From: Methyloversatilis universalis FAM5
GTDB taxonomy: Bacteria; Pseudomonadota; Gammaproteobacteria; Burkholderiales; Rhodocyclaceae
NCBI RefSeq assembly: GCF_000214035.2
Contig: NZ_AFHG01000028.1
Location: forward strand, 169,931-233,930
Reading direction: 5' to 3'
Length of the DNA stretch: 64,000 nucleotides
Position numbers and translations under genes: made by a program. Positions 1 through 9,803 of the stretch are shown piece by piece. The notes below the pieces were generated by a model. It was not told the DNA's origin, ran no database searches, and saw nothing but the letters and a program-made list of their open reading frames with translations. How positions within the stretch are numbered: the stretch's first letter is position 1; each line of letters starts with the position of its first letter.

Positions 1-1
1 T

Positions 2-475
2 GTCGATGCACGCCGCTTTGGCGGCGAACTGGACGCACGCTGGCGTCTGCGTCAGGGCTGGAGCGTGACCGGTGCCGCCAGCTGGGTGCGCGCCGACAAC
101 CTGACCCAGCACGTTCCGCTGGCGCAGACCTCACCGCCGGAAATGCGTCTGGGACTGGAGTACGAAAGCGGCCGCTTCAGCGCCGCCACCCAGTTGCGTC
201 TGGTGCGCCGGCAGGACAGGGTGCATGTCGGCTACGGCAACGCGCTGGGCAACGACATCGGCGAAACGCCGGGCTTCGCTACCGTCAGGGTGATGGCGGG
301 CTGGTCGCCGGACAGCCGGCTGCAGCTGAGCGCCGGCATCGACAATCTGTTCGACCGCAGCTACGCCGAGCACATCAGCCGTACCGGCGTGTTCCAGCCA
401 GCAGGTTTCGTACAGACCGAGAGGGTGAACGAACCGGGACGGCTGGCCTGGCTGCGCGCCCGGCTGGCCTTCTGA
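2..475 (+). CDS. TonB-dependent receptor, C-terminal part (5' end outside window)
   Basis: The frame is open from the left edge and ends at a TGA, giving the last 157 residues of an outer-membrane protein. What is seen: alternating polar/aromatic beta-strand segments, a NLFDRSYAEH segment near the end typical of the last strands of siderophore/cobalamin-type receptors, and a terminal Phe (ARLAF), the usual signal for outer-membrane barrel assembly. Such receptors import ferric chelates or cobalamin using TonB energy. The plug domain and TonB box lie outside the window, so the substrate cannot be inferred. Confidence 0.85.
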   Translation, partial: VDARRFGGELDARWRLRQGWSVTGAASWVRADNLTQHVPLAQTSPPEMRLGLEYESGRFSAATQLRLVRRQDRVHVGYGNALGNDIGETPGFATVRVMAGWSPDSRLQLSAGIDNLFDRSYAEHISRTGVFQPAGFVQTERVNEPGRLAWLRARLAF

Positions 476-991
476 TCAGTTGCCGCGCAGACCTTCGAGC
501 AGTTCGGCCACGCGCTCGAACTCGCTCGACTTGTCGAGGAAGTGGTGAGCGCCCAGGGCCAGGCTGCGGGCGCGCATGGCGGCGGTGTTGCTGTTGGTGA
601 GCACGATGGCCAGCAGATCCGGGTGGTGCAGCTTGAGGTGCTGCAGCACACCGAAACCGCTGCCTTCGCGCAGCTGCAGATCCACCACCACCGCGTCGAA
701 GCGGCCCACCCGCAGTGCGGTCAGTGCGTCGGCTTCGGTATCGACCTCGCCGCAGACTGCGACGCCCTCGCTGTCTTCCAGCAGCGCGACCAGGTGCTTG
801 CGGATGAGTATCGAGTCCTCGACCAGCAGCACGCGCAACGGCCGGGTGCGGGCGATCGGGGCGGAGGTGGGACGGGAAGGCACGGCGGTGTGCGCGTAAG
901 CGTCAGAGTGGCGGTCGGAAGAATGCACGGTCCGCAGTATTCCACCACAGCTGTCACCGGTATGTAGGTGCGGGCCGACAGACCGGTTCAT
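476..991 (-). CDS. Single-domain response regulator (REC only)
   Basis: This 171-residue protein has one receiver domain at about residues 52-168 and no output domain. The phospho-acceptor machinery is visible: acidic pair in LLVEDS (about 58-59), Asp104 in VVVDLQ, Thr132 and Lys154 in FLDKSS. The first 50 residues are low-complexity, so a later start is possible, but the chosen ATG overlaps the stop of the upstream NarL-type regulator as ATGA (991-988), implying translational coupling. It probably accepts or drains phosphate from the same kinase as its neighbour; this is inference from the pairing. Confidence 0.85.
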   Translation of the reverse strand: MNRSVGPHLHTGDSCGGILRTVHSSDRHSDAYAHTAVPSRPTSAPIARTRPLRVLLVEDSILIRKHLVALLEDSEGVAVCGEVDTEADALTALRVGRFDAVVVDLQLREGSGFGVLQHLKLHHPDLLAIVLTNSNTAAMRARSLALGAHHFLDKSSEFERVAELLEGLRGN

Positions 992-1626
992 TCGATCAGC
1001 CCATTCTTCAGCGCATAGTAGGTGAGCTCGGCGTTGCTCTTCAGATTGAGCTTGGTGAGCAGGCGGCTGCGGTAGGTACTCACGCTCTTCACGCTGATGA
1101 ACAGTTCGTCGGCGATCTCGGTGACCGACTTGCCGGTGGCCAGCTTGTGCAGCACCTGGAACTCGCGTTCCGACAGCTGCTGGTGGGCCGGCGCATCAGC
1201 ATCGCCGCTCAGGCGCTGGGTGAGCAGGTCGGCCACGGTATCGCTCACGTAACGACGGCCGCGCAGCACGGTGCGAATGGCGGCGAGGATGTCGTCCACG
1301 TCGGCATCCTTGCGGATGTAGCCGTTGGCGCCGGCACGCAGCATGTTCAGCGCGTACTGCTCCTCGGCGTAGGCGCTGATGATGAGCACCGGCAGGTCGG
1401 TACGATGGCTGCGCAGCAGACGCAGCGTGTCCATGCCGTCGCGATCGGGCATCGAAATGTCGAGCAGCAGCACATCGACCTCGGCCTGGCGCAGCAGCGT
1501 GAGCGTTTCAGCGCTGGTCGACGCCTCGGCGACCACCTCCAGATCGGGTTCGGCATCGATCAGCTGGCGCAGACCGTTGCGCACGATCTGATGGTCATCG
1601 GCGAGCAGGACGCGTTTCTTTTGCAT
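988..1626 (-). CDS. NarL/LuxR-family two-component response regulator
   Basis: 212 residues, the usual size for the family. An N-terminal receiver domain carries DDH near residue 10, Asp56 in LLLDISMP and Lys at about 106 (RKDAD). A LuxR-type helix-turn-helix follows at about 150-205 (LSEREFQVLHKLATGKS, then SVKSVSTYRSRLLTKL). It binds DNA when phosphorylated by a partner kinase; the best candidate is the HisKA_3 kinase at 1950-3419, transcribed divergently just beyond the DUF1328 gene. The stop overlaps the start of the downstream REC-only gene. Confidence 0.93.
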   Translation of the reverse strand: MQKKRVLLADDHQIVRNGLRQLIDAEPDLEVVAEASTSAETLTLLRQAEVDVLLLDISMPDRDGMDTLRLLRSHRTDLPVLIISAYAEEQYALNMLRAGANGYIRKDADVDDILAAIRTVLRGRRYVSDTVADLLTQRLSGDADAPAHQQLSEREFQVLHKLATGKSVTEIADELFISVKSVSTYRSRLLTKLNLKSNAELTYYALKNGLIE

Positions 1627-1671
1627 GGTGGCGGTACGGCGAAAAGTGGGTGTTGCGCGGGATTATCCGCT

Positions 1672-1833
1672 TCATCGCTTGAACAGTCCCAGCACGAAGG
1701 AGGCGACCGTCAGCACCAGGAACACGAAGAACAGTATCTTGGCGATGCCTGCCGCGCTTGCCGCGAGGCCGCCAAAACCGAACAATGCGGCGATCAGTGC
1801 AACGATGAAGAATATAAGGGCATAGTGAAGCAT
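1672..1833 (-). CDS. DUF1328 small membrane protein
   Basis: A 53-residue, almost wholly hydrophobic protein starting [20 protein letters not shown], with two membrane segments around a glycine/alanine turn and a short basic tail (LGLFKR). This matches the DUF1328/YtjA family, small inner-membrane proteins often linked to stress responses. The start at 1833 is chosen over an in-frame start 60 bases upstream because AAGGAGG sits five bases before it and family members begin MLxxA. Its role is unknown. Confidence 0.88.
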   Translation of the reverse strand: MLHYALIFFIVALIAALFGFGGLAASAAGIAKILFFVFLVLTVASFVLGLFKR

Positions 1834-1949
1834 GACGGCCTCCTTGATGAAGTGCGGCGGCGTCCGGGTGTGCCGCTGCCTGCATGACTCCATGCTAGGC
1901 GCAGCGGTTTTCCGCGGCTGTCGTCCCTGCCGCGTGCCGGGCGTCGGAC

Positions 1950-3419
1950 ATGTCTGACGCCGACCGCAGCCCGCAGCAGGCGCAGCGCCGGCGCGCGCTG
2001 GTCGAGGGCCTGTCGCGTGCCGCGCGCCGGGCCGGCTCGGCCACCGACGGCGCGGAACGGCTGACCGACAGCGTGCTGATGAAGCTGGCGCGCTTCCGCT
2101 GGGGCGCGCTGCTGGTGGTGCTGATCGGTGTCGCCTTCGCCGCGCTGTCGGAATCGACCTTCCTGGCGATGCAGCGCGAGCGCGAAGAGATCGACGCCTC
2201 GCGGCTGTCGCTGGCCGCGCTGAACAATCTGGTCTATGACAACGCGCAGGCCGAGCAGACCGAGCAGCGCTACATCGAGGACCCGTCGGCAGACCATCTG
2301 GCCCAGCATCGCGCTACGCTGCAGCGCCTGACCGATGCATCAAACGTGGTGCTGGGCTGGGCGGTGCGCCGGCAGATAGACGAGGAAAGAGTCAGCGCGG
2401 TCCGGCGGCTGTCCGCCACCGAATCGGAAGAGCTGAAGCGGCTCGAGGCGCTGCCGGAGGACGCCAGTCCGGTCGAGGTGATGGACGCCTTCCTCCCCAC
2501 GGTCATCGATCAGGCCGAACTGCGTCAGGCGCTGGAACCCCTGGTGCGCACCGAACGCGCCTACCTCGAGGAGCAGATGACGCTGCTGGGCGAGGAGATC
2601 GAGCGGCAGCGCGCCGCGGCCATCGTGGTGATCGCGGTCGGCGTGCTCATGCTCATCCTGCTGCTGCGCGCCTATGCGATGCGCAGTGAGGCCGAGGCTC
2701 TGGTGGCCGACCGACTGCGTGCTGCACGCGATGAGCTGGACGCGCTGGTGCGGGTACGCACCGAAGAGCTGAGCGAACTGGCCAGCCACCTGCAGACCGA
2801 AGCCGAGCGACAGAAATCGGCGCTGGCGCGCGAACTGCACGACGAGCTGGGGTCCATCCTGACCGCCAGCCGCATGGAGGCGTCGATGCTGCTGCGCCGC
2901 GCGCGCAAGCAGAACAGCCCGGACGTCGAATCGCTGGGGCGGGTATGCGACATCCTGGAGCAGGGCGTGCAGATCAAGCGGCGGGTGATCGAGGGGCTGG
3001 TGCCGACCGTGCTCACCCATCTCGGCCTGCTGCCGGCGCTGGAGGCGCTGGCCGAAGAGACCCGGGCATCGGCGCCGTTCGCGGTCGAACTCGAACTGCC
3101 CGGAGAACTTGAACTGGAGCGCGAACGCGCGATCGCGATCTATCGCGTGGCGCAGGAAGCGCTCACCAATATCCGCAAGCATGCGCAGGCGAATGCGGTC
3201 ACCATCCGGCTGAGCGAGGAGGGCAATACGGTGAGGCTGGACATCCGTGACGATGGCGTCGGGCTGCCGGAGGGCGCTCGCGGCAAGACCGGTTCGCACG
3301 GACTGCTGGGCATGAAATACCGGGCGGACGCGCTCGGCGGGCGCTTCGCGATCGGCGCCGCGCCGGGGGGCGGTACGTTGCTGGAATTCGAGGTGCCGCG
3401 CGAGGTGCCGCGCGCCTGA
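1950..3419 (+). CDS. NarX-type sensor histidine kinase (HisKA_3)
   Basis: 489 residues. Two membrane segments (about 51-73 and 222-242) flank a roughly 150-residue periplasmic helical domain with no recognisable ligand motif. A coiled linker leads to the dimerisation helix with the phospho-acceptor His at about 297 (ELHDELGS, HisKA_3 type). A C-terminal ATPase follows, with the N-box ([11 protein letters not shown]) and G-boxes ([20 protein letters not shown]). This kinase type partners NarL-like regulators, so 988-1626 is the likely target. The upstream ribosome site is weak, so the exact start is uncertain. Confidence 0.9.
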   Translation: MSDADRSPQQAQRRRALVEGLSRAARRAGSATDGAERLTDSVLMKLARFRWGALLVVLIGVAFAALSESTFLAMQREREEIDASRLSLAALNNLVYDNAQAEQTEQRYIEDPSADHLAQHRATLQRLTDASNVVLGWAVRRQIDEERVSAVRRLSATESEELKRLEALPEDASPVEVMDAFLPTVIDQAELRQALEPLVRTERAYLEEQMTLLGEEIERQRAAAIVVIAVGVLMLILLLRAYAMRSEAEALVADRLRAARDELDALVRVRTEELSELASHLQTEAERQKSALARELHDELGSILTASRMEASMLLRRARKQNSPDVESLGRVCDILEQGVQIKRRVIEGLVPTVLTHLGLLPALEALAEETRASAPFAVELELPGELELERERAIAIYRVAQEALTNIRKHAQANAVTIRLSEEGNTVRLDIRDDGVGLPEGARGKTGSHGLLGMKYRADALGGRFAIGAAPGGGTLLEFEVPREVPRA

Positions 3420-3438
3420 ACGGCACGCAGCGCGGTGC

Positions 3439-5708
<2,270 letters not shown>

Positions 5709-5709
5709 T

Positions 5710-5803
5710 CACTGCCGTTTCGTCCTGCTACGGCGGGGATCGTTGTGCCGTCTCGTTGTCTGACGGCGGAGATCGTCTTGCCGTCTCGTTGTTCGACGGC
5801 AGA
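5710..5803. repeat. 33-bp tandem repeat between rpmA and obgE
   Basis: Two adjacent 33-base units (5728-5760 and 5761-5793) differ at only a few positions, with partial units on both sides. Each unit carries GACGGC-like and GCCGTC half-sites, so the transcript could fold into small hairpins. It lies in the rpmA-obgE spacer and is probably transcribed as part of obgE's leader. No coding frame is supported. Confidence 0.75.
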
Positions 5804-5843
5804 CGGTCCATCTGGCTGCCGCATTTTACCGACGGCAGAAACG

Positions 5844-5870
5844 AAAAGCCCTGCCTCGCGGGCAGGGCTT
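5844..5870 (-). terminator. Terminator or attenuator after rpmA
   Basis: A perfect 10-bp stem (AAGCCCTGCC / GGCAGGGCTT) with a five-base loop lies 20 bases after the rpmA stop. On the minus strand it is followed by TTTTCGTTT. It may separate highly expressed L21/L27 message from obgE-proB by partial termination. Confidence 0.8.
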
Positions 5871-5889
5871 CGGTTCAGGCAGACAGCGA

Positions 5890-6153
5890 TCAGGCTGCGG
5901 CCGGAACGATAGTGACCACGCGACGGCGGTTTGCACCCTTGACGACGAACTGCACGACGCCGTCAATCTTGGCGAACAGCGTGTGGTCCTTACCCATGCC
6001 GACGTTATCGCCGGGATGGAACTCGGTGCCGCGCTGACGCACGATGATGCTGCCTGCGGAAATCAGCTGGCCGCCGTAGCTCTTGACGCCAAGGCGTTTC
6101 GATTCCGAGTCGCGGCCGTTACGGGTACTGCCGCCGCCCTTTTTATGTGCCAT
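5890..6153 (-). CDS. rpmA: 50S ribosomal protein L27
   Basis: 87 residues beginning [18 protein letters not shown], the classic L27 N-terminus reaching toward the peptidyl-transferase centre. [20 protein letters not shown] is also diagnostic. An AGGAG ribosome site precedes the ATG. It lies 28 bases downstream of rplU. The start has no extra N-terminal extension of the kind cleaved in Firmicutes. Confidence 0.99.
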   Translation of the reverse strand: MAHKKGGGSTRNGRDSESKRLGVKSYGGQLISAGSIIVRQRGTEFHPGDNVGMGKDHTLFAKIDGVVQFVVKGANRRRVVTIVPAAA

Positions 6154-6181
6154 GAGATGTGCTCCTGGAAAAGTTCAGCGA

Positions 6182-6493
6182 TCAGCCGTTGATGGCGTCG
6201 ATGCGCAGTTCAGTGTAGTTCTGACGATGACCTTGATGCTTCTGGTAGTGCTTGCGACGGCGCATCTTGAAGATGGTCACCTTCTTGTGGCGCCCTTGCG
6301 TGAGCACCGTTGCACGAACGCTGGCACCGGCAACCAGGGGGGAACCGATCTTGACCGATTCGCCCTCACCGACCATCAGAATCTGGTCGATCACGATTTC
6401 CGAGCCCACATCCGCAGGTATCTGTTCTACCTTGATTTTTTCGCCGGCAGCGACGCGATACTGCTTGCCGCCGGTTTTTATGACCGCGTACAT
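6182..6493 (-). CDS. rplU: 50S ribosomal protein L21
   Basis: 103 residues, the normal length, starting [20 protein letters not shown] and containing the basic [16 protein letters not shown] loop that contacts 23S rRNA. It is the first gene of the rplU-rpmA-obgE-proB transcript. Its leader is about 30 bases from a strong sigma-70-like promoter at 6527-6556. Confidence 0.99.
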   Translation of the reverse strand: MYAVIKTGGKQYRVAAGEKIKVEQIPADVGSEIVIDQILMVGEGESVKIGSPLVAGASVRATVLTQGRHKKVTIFKMRRRKHYQKHQGHRQNYTELRIDAING

Positions 6494-6526
6494 GTGTAAC
6501 CCCAGTAAGGTTTAAGGGAATCCACA

Positions 6527-6556
6527 AGTATAGCGAAGTACCGCAGGCCGTGTCAA
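6527..6556 (-). promoter_or_regulatory. Sigma-70-type promoter of rplU-rpmA
   Basis: Read on the minus strand, a perfect -35 TTGACA (6556-6551) and a -10 TATACT (6532-6527) are separated by 18 bases. The expected transcript start is about 30 bases before the rplU ATG. It lies back-to-back with the ispB promoter. Confidence 0.8.
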
Positions 6557-6577
6557 AGCCCCCAATACATCAACGGC

Positions 6578-6605
6578 TTGACGGGTTTTGGGGCGCTGCT
6601 ACCAT
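6578..6605 (+). promoter_or_regulatory. Probable ispB promoter
   Basis: TTGACG (6578-6583) and TACCAT (6600-6605) are 16 bases apart. If used, transcription starts near 6612. That rules out the upstream in-frame TTG at 6588 as translation start and favours the TTG at 6636. Confidence 0.5.
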
Positions 6606-6635
6606 CCGCGTTTTTCCGCGTCCGGCAGTCCTTCC

Positions 6636-7607
6636 TTGTCTTCTCTGAACCGTCTTTACAGCCTGATTGCGGATGACATGCGTGCCCTGGACGCCGTGAT
6701 CCGCGCCCGCCTGCACTCCGATGTGGTGCTGGTGCGCCAGGTGGCCGAGTACATCATCGGTGCCGGCGGCAAGCGCCTGCGGCCTGCGCTGGTGCTGCTC
6801 ACGTCCGGTGCCTGCAATTACCGCGGCGACCACCGGACCGAGCTGGCCGCGGTGGTCGAGTTCATCCATACCGCCACGCTGCTGCATGACGACGTGGTCG
6901 ACGAATCCGAACTGCGTCGCGGCGCCAAGACCGCCAATGCGCTGTTCGGCAACGCAGCGTCGGTGCTGGTCGGCGACTTCCTGTACTCGCGCGCCTTCCA
7001 GATGATGGTGTCGGTCGGCAGCATGCGGGTGCAGTCGGTGCTGGCTGAAGCCACCAACATCATCGCCGAGGGCGAGGTGCTGCAGCTGCTGAACTGTCAT
7101 GACGCCGACGTTGATGAAGATCGCTACCTGCAGGTCATCCGCTACAAGACGGCCAAGCTGTTCGAAGCGGCGAGCCGGTTGGGTGCCATGCTGGCCGGTT
7201 CCGAACCCGACGTCGAAGAGCGCTTTGCCCGCTTCGGCATGCACCTCGGCACCGCCTTCCAGCTGGTCGATGACATCCTCGACTATTCGGGCGACGAAGG
7301 TTCGATCGGCAAGAATCTCGGCGACGATCTGGCCGAGGGCAAGCCGACGCTGCCGCTGATCCACGTCATGAAGAACGGCACGCCGGACCAGGTGGCCGCA
7401 GTGCGCCATGCGATCGAAGAGGGCGGCCGTGATGACTGGGCGCCGGTCATGAAGGCGGTGGTCGACAGCGGTGCGCTCGAAGTCGCGCGGGTCCGCGCCC
7501 GTGAAGAAGCGGCGCTGGCGATCGCGGAACTCGACGGTCTGCCGGCCAACGACTACCTGCAAAGTCTGCTCGATCTCGCAAAGTTTGCAGTCGAGCGAAA
7601 GTTTTAG
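6636..7607 (+). CDS. ispB: Octaprenyl diphosphate synthase
   Basis: A trans-polyprenyl synthase that makes the ubiquinone side chain from farnesyl diphosphate and isopentenyl diphosphate. The two Asp-rich motifs are present (LLHDDVVDES and LVDDILDY), with GGKRLRP for diphosphate binding and LGDDLAEGKPTLP. With TTG 6636 as start (LSSLNRLYSLIADDM) it is 323 residues, the usual length. An earlier in-frame TTG at 6588 would add 16 residues unlike the family and lies in the promoter. No strong ribosome site precedes either. The gene is divergent from rplU, a conserved arrangement. Confidence 0.95.
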   Translation: MSSLNRLYSLIADDMRALDAVIRARLHSDVVLVRQVAEYIIGAGGKRLRPALVLLTSGACNYRGDHRTELAAVVEFIHTATLLHDDVVDESELRRGAKTANALFGNAASVLVGDFLYSRAFQMMVSVGSMRVQSVLAEATNIIAEGEVLQLLNCHDADVDEDRYLQVIRYKTAKLFEAASRLGAMLAGSEPDVEERFARFGMHLGTAFQLVDDILDYSGDEGSIGKNLGDDLAEGKPTLPLIHVMKNGTPDQVAAVRHAIEEGGRDDWAPVMKAVVDSGALEVARVRAREEAALAIAELDGLPANDYLQSLLDLAKFAVERKF

Positions 7608-7675
7608 TATAGTGCGCGCCTCGTTGCTTACGGCGACGAGGCACAAAGAGCTGCTCCGCAGTTTGAAGTGAAGTT

Positions 7676-7752
7676 CGGGGAATAGCTCAGCCTGGTAGAG
7701 CACTGCGTTCGGGACGCAGGGGCCGGAGGTTCGAATCCTCTTTCCCCGACCA
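7676..7752 (+). tRNA. tRNA-Pro (anticodon CGG)
   Basis: A 77-base cloverleaf with acceptor stem CGGGGAA / TTCCCCG, A discriminator and encoded CCA. The anticodon stem CTGCG/CGCAG encloses loop TTCGGGA, giving anticodon CGG, and the T arm holds GGTTCGAATCC. It reads CCG proline codons, which are frequent in this high-GC sequence. It lies about 70 bases after ispB and may share its transcript. Confidence 0.97.
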
Positions 7753-8062
7753 GAAATCCCGCGGAAAAGCCACCCTTCGGGGTGGCTTTTTTGTTTTTCG
7801 CGTCTGGCGCGTTCGCGCCGCATGCCGTGCATTCCATGGCGCCCGGCTTCCGCACGCCGCCACGCGTCCCGCACCTTCCGTACTCATCGTTTCACCCGAA
7901 GTACGCAAGACGCTTCCGCATCGCTCCCGCCGGCCGGTTTCCGGACACCCGGCACGCACGCGTTGCAGACCGCGCTGCCGCAGGCGAGTATTCAGCCCTT
8001 ACTGCGACGGGAGGGCACAGCCGGCCGCGCAAGCGGGTTGCGCCCGGCCGTGTCGATGCGGA
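7753..8062. other. Non-coding gap after tRNA-Pro
   Basis: About 310 bases. Apart from the terminator at its left end I see no convincing gene, repeat of the tRNA 3' end, or integrase. The open frames here lack ribosome sites and family features. Confidence 0.6.
7765..7798 (+). terminator. Rho-independent terminator after tRNA-Pro
   Basis: AAAAGCCACCC and GGGTGGCTTTT form an 11-bp stem around a stable TTCG tetraloop, followed by a T-rich run (TTTTTTGTTTTT). It lies 12 bases past the tRNA CCA end. Confidence 0.95.
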
Positions 8063-8467
8063 ATGAACAGCTGGATGAGCGACAAACCTTTCTGCTGCAC
8101 CCGGAAACTCAGCGCCTTCAGCGTCTGCATCGGCGTGTTGTGGTCATGCTGTGCCATGGCGGTGCCTCACGTGTCCTGCGTTGTGGACTACAACGGGCAG
8201 CAGACCGTGATACCGGTCCGCGCCGAGGTGGATGCGCTGGGCGGTGCATGGCATGAGGCCGGGGTGTTCAGCCTGCGCGCGACGCTGGTCGCGCCACCCA
8301 GGGCGAAGCCCTGGCTGCTGGTCGAGGTCCACGCGAAGGCGGCGGACGGGGACGTCCGCCTCATTTCTTCGCAGAAGACGCATCAGCCCTTCGATACCGG
8401 TCGCATCGAAGTGGTTGAACCGCGGCTCGGCCGCATCCTCGCCTACGCCTGCGGAGCTGCCCGATGA
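8063..8467 (+). CDS. Putative exported protein, unrecognised
   Basis: 134 residues with an N-terminal basic stretch (CCTRKLS) followed by a hydrophobic segment ending CCAMAVPHVSC, consistent with a Sec signal peptide. The remaining 95 residues look like a small beta-rich domain with no motif I recognise. The start may be the ATG at 8063 or 8075. Its last bases overlap the next gene (ATGA, 8464-8467), so it is probably co-translated with the CapA-like protein and may work with it at the cell envelope. Confidence 0.7.
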   Translation: MNSWMSDKPFCCTRKLSAFSVCIGVLWSCCAMAVPHVSCVVDYNGQQTVIPVRAEVDALGGAWHEAGVFSLRATLVAPPRAKPWLLVEVHAKAADGDVRLISSQKTHQPFDTGRIEVVEPRLGRILAYACGAAR

Positions 8468-9453
8468 GTCGCTGGCAAGCTGTTGCGCTCGTCATGCTGA
8501 TGGTTCTCGGGACCACCCTGGCCCGCGCTGCCGACAGCGTAGTCCGCATCGCCTTTGTCGGCGACGTGATGCTGGCCGAAAGCGAACGGACCGGCCAGCT
8601 CATTGCCGAGGGCGGCGATCCCTTCGCCCACGTGCGCGGGCTGCTTGCCGCCGCCGATCTGAGGGTGGCGAATTTCGAATCGTCCGCCGGTACGCAGGGC
8701 AGACCGGATGCGGAAAAGCCCTTTTCCTTCCGCACCGCGCAGCCGGCACTGCGGGTGTTCTCGTCGGTGTTCGATGTTGCCGGCGTGGCCAACAACCACG
8801 CCGGCGACTTCGGTCGCGAGGATTTCGCCGAAACCCTTACCGCCCTGCGGGCCGCCGGCGTGCAGACCTTCGGCGGCGGCCCTGATCTGAAGACCGCGCA
8901 CCGCGCGCTGATGATCGAGCGCAAGGGTGTGCGGATCGCGCTGCTCGGCTATCTCGATTTCTTCCCGCGCTGGTTTGCCGCCACGCCCGGCCGGCCCGGC
9001 GTGGCCTGGCTGGATACCGATCAGGCGGCGCTAGACATCGCCCGCGCGCGGCATGACGGCGCCGATGTCGTGCTGGTGGTGCCGCACTGGGGCGTGGAAC
9101 ACGAACCCCGTGCGCACCGCAGGCAGCGTGCCGCGGCGCGTGCGCTGCTGGCCGCCGGGGCGGACGCGGTCATCGGCGGGCATCCCCATGTCGTCCAGGA
9201 CCATGAAGTCTTCCGGGGCAAGCCCGTCCTCTACTCCCTCGGGAACTTCGTGTTCGACGGCTTCGAGGACGAGGACAACAACACCGGATGGGTGGCGTTC
9301 GTGGACGTCGACCGGCAAGGCGTGGTGTCGGCGACCACGCGTGTGGTGAAGATCGACGCCTCCGGCACACCGCTGCCGGACCCGGACAGGGCCGGCCCCT
9401 GCTGGTGCCGGGGCGAGGCCGTGATGTCGCCGTGCGCGAAGGTCCGGCCATGA
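8464..9453 (+). CDS. CapA family protein (metallophosphatase-like fold)
   Basis: 329 residues with a cleavable signal (ALVMLMVLGTTLARA). The CapA/PgsA pattern is visible: FVGDVMLAE near the start of the mature protein, LRVANFES, GVANNHAGDFG, VVLVVPHWGVEHEP and VIGGHPHVVQ, which give the metal-binding Asp, Asn and His residues of a calcineurin-like fold. Family members take part in capsule or poly-gamma-glutamate synthesis, but no PgsB/C partners are present, so the substrate is unknown. It overlaps the upstream exported protein by four bases. Confidence 0.88.
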   Translation: MSRWQAVALVMLMVLGTTLARAADSVVRIAFVGDVMLAESERTGQLIAEGGDPFAHVRGLLAAADLRVANFESSAGTQGRPDAEKPFSFRTAQPALRVFSSVFDVAGVANNHAGDFGREDFAETLTALRAAGVQTFGGGPDLKTAHRALMIERKGVRIALLGYLDFFPRWFAATPGRPGVAWLDTDQAALDIARARHDGADVVLVVPHWGVEHEPRAHRRQRAAARALLAAGADAVIGGHPHVVQDHEVFRGKPVLYSLGNFVFDGFEDEDNNTGWVAFVDVDRQGVVSATTRVVKIDASGTPLPDPDRAGPCWCRGEAVMSPCAKVRP

Positions 9454-9560
9454 AGGACGTCATGCGCACCGTACGGGGTGAGCGCAGCAGCCGCTGACGG
9501 GCAGCCGCCGCAAGCTGGTACGCTGGCGCGTCTTCATGTCTGTCGTTCCCGAGCACCCCG

Positions 9561-9803
9561 ATGTCGCGCATCCTCTTTTTCCTGCTGCTGGCCGCCCTGG
9601 CCTGGATCTGGTTCTTCAAGCGCCCGTCGGTCCGTGACGGCAGCGGGCGGCGCGAGCGGGCGCCGCAGCAGAAACCGGTCGAGCGCATCGTGCAGTGCGC
9701 CCACTGCGGGCTGCGTCTGCCCGAGGGCGAAGCGCTGGCCGATGGCGAGCAGCGGCATTTCTGCAGCATCGAGCACCGGAATGCACACATCGGTCGCGAC
9801 TGA
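9561..9803 (+). CDS. PP0621-family small membrane/zinc-ribbon-like protein
   Basis: 80 residues: one N-terminal membrane helix (ILFFLLLAALAWIWFF), a basic linker, then a CAHCGLRLP motif with a later FCSIEHRNAH. Together these give a likely Cys/His metal site. The family is typically encoded just before pilS in betaproteobacteria, as here. The gene end overlaps the likely pilS start by 23 bases, suggesting coupling. Function is not established. Confidence 0.85.
   Translation: MSRILFFLLLAALAWIWFFKRPSVRDGSGRRERAPQQKPVERIVQCAHCGLRLPEGEALADGEQRHFCSIEHRNAHIGRD

Noticed and set aside
7676-8062. tRNA-Pro as an attachment site for a mobile island
   Set aside because: No second copy of the tRNA 3' end and no integrase nearby; the following genes have core-like composition.
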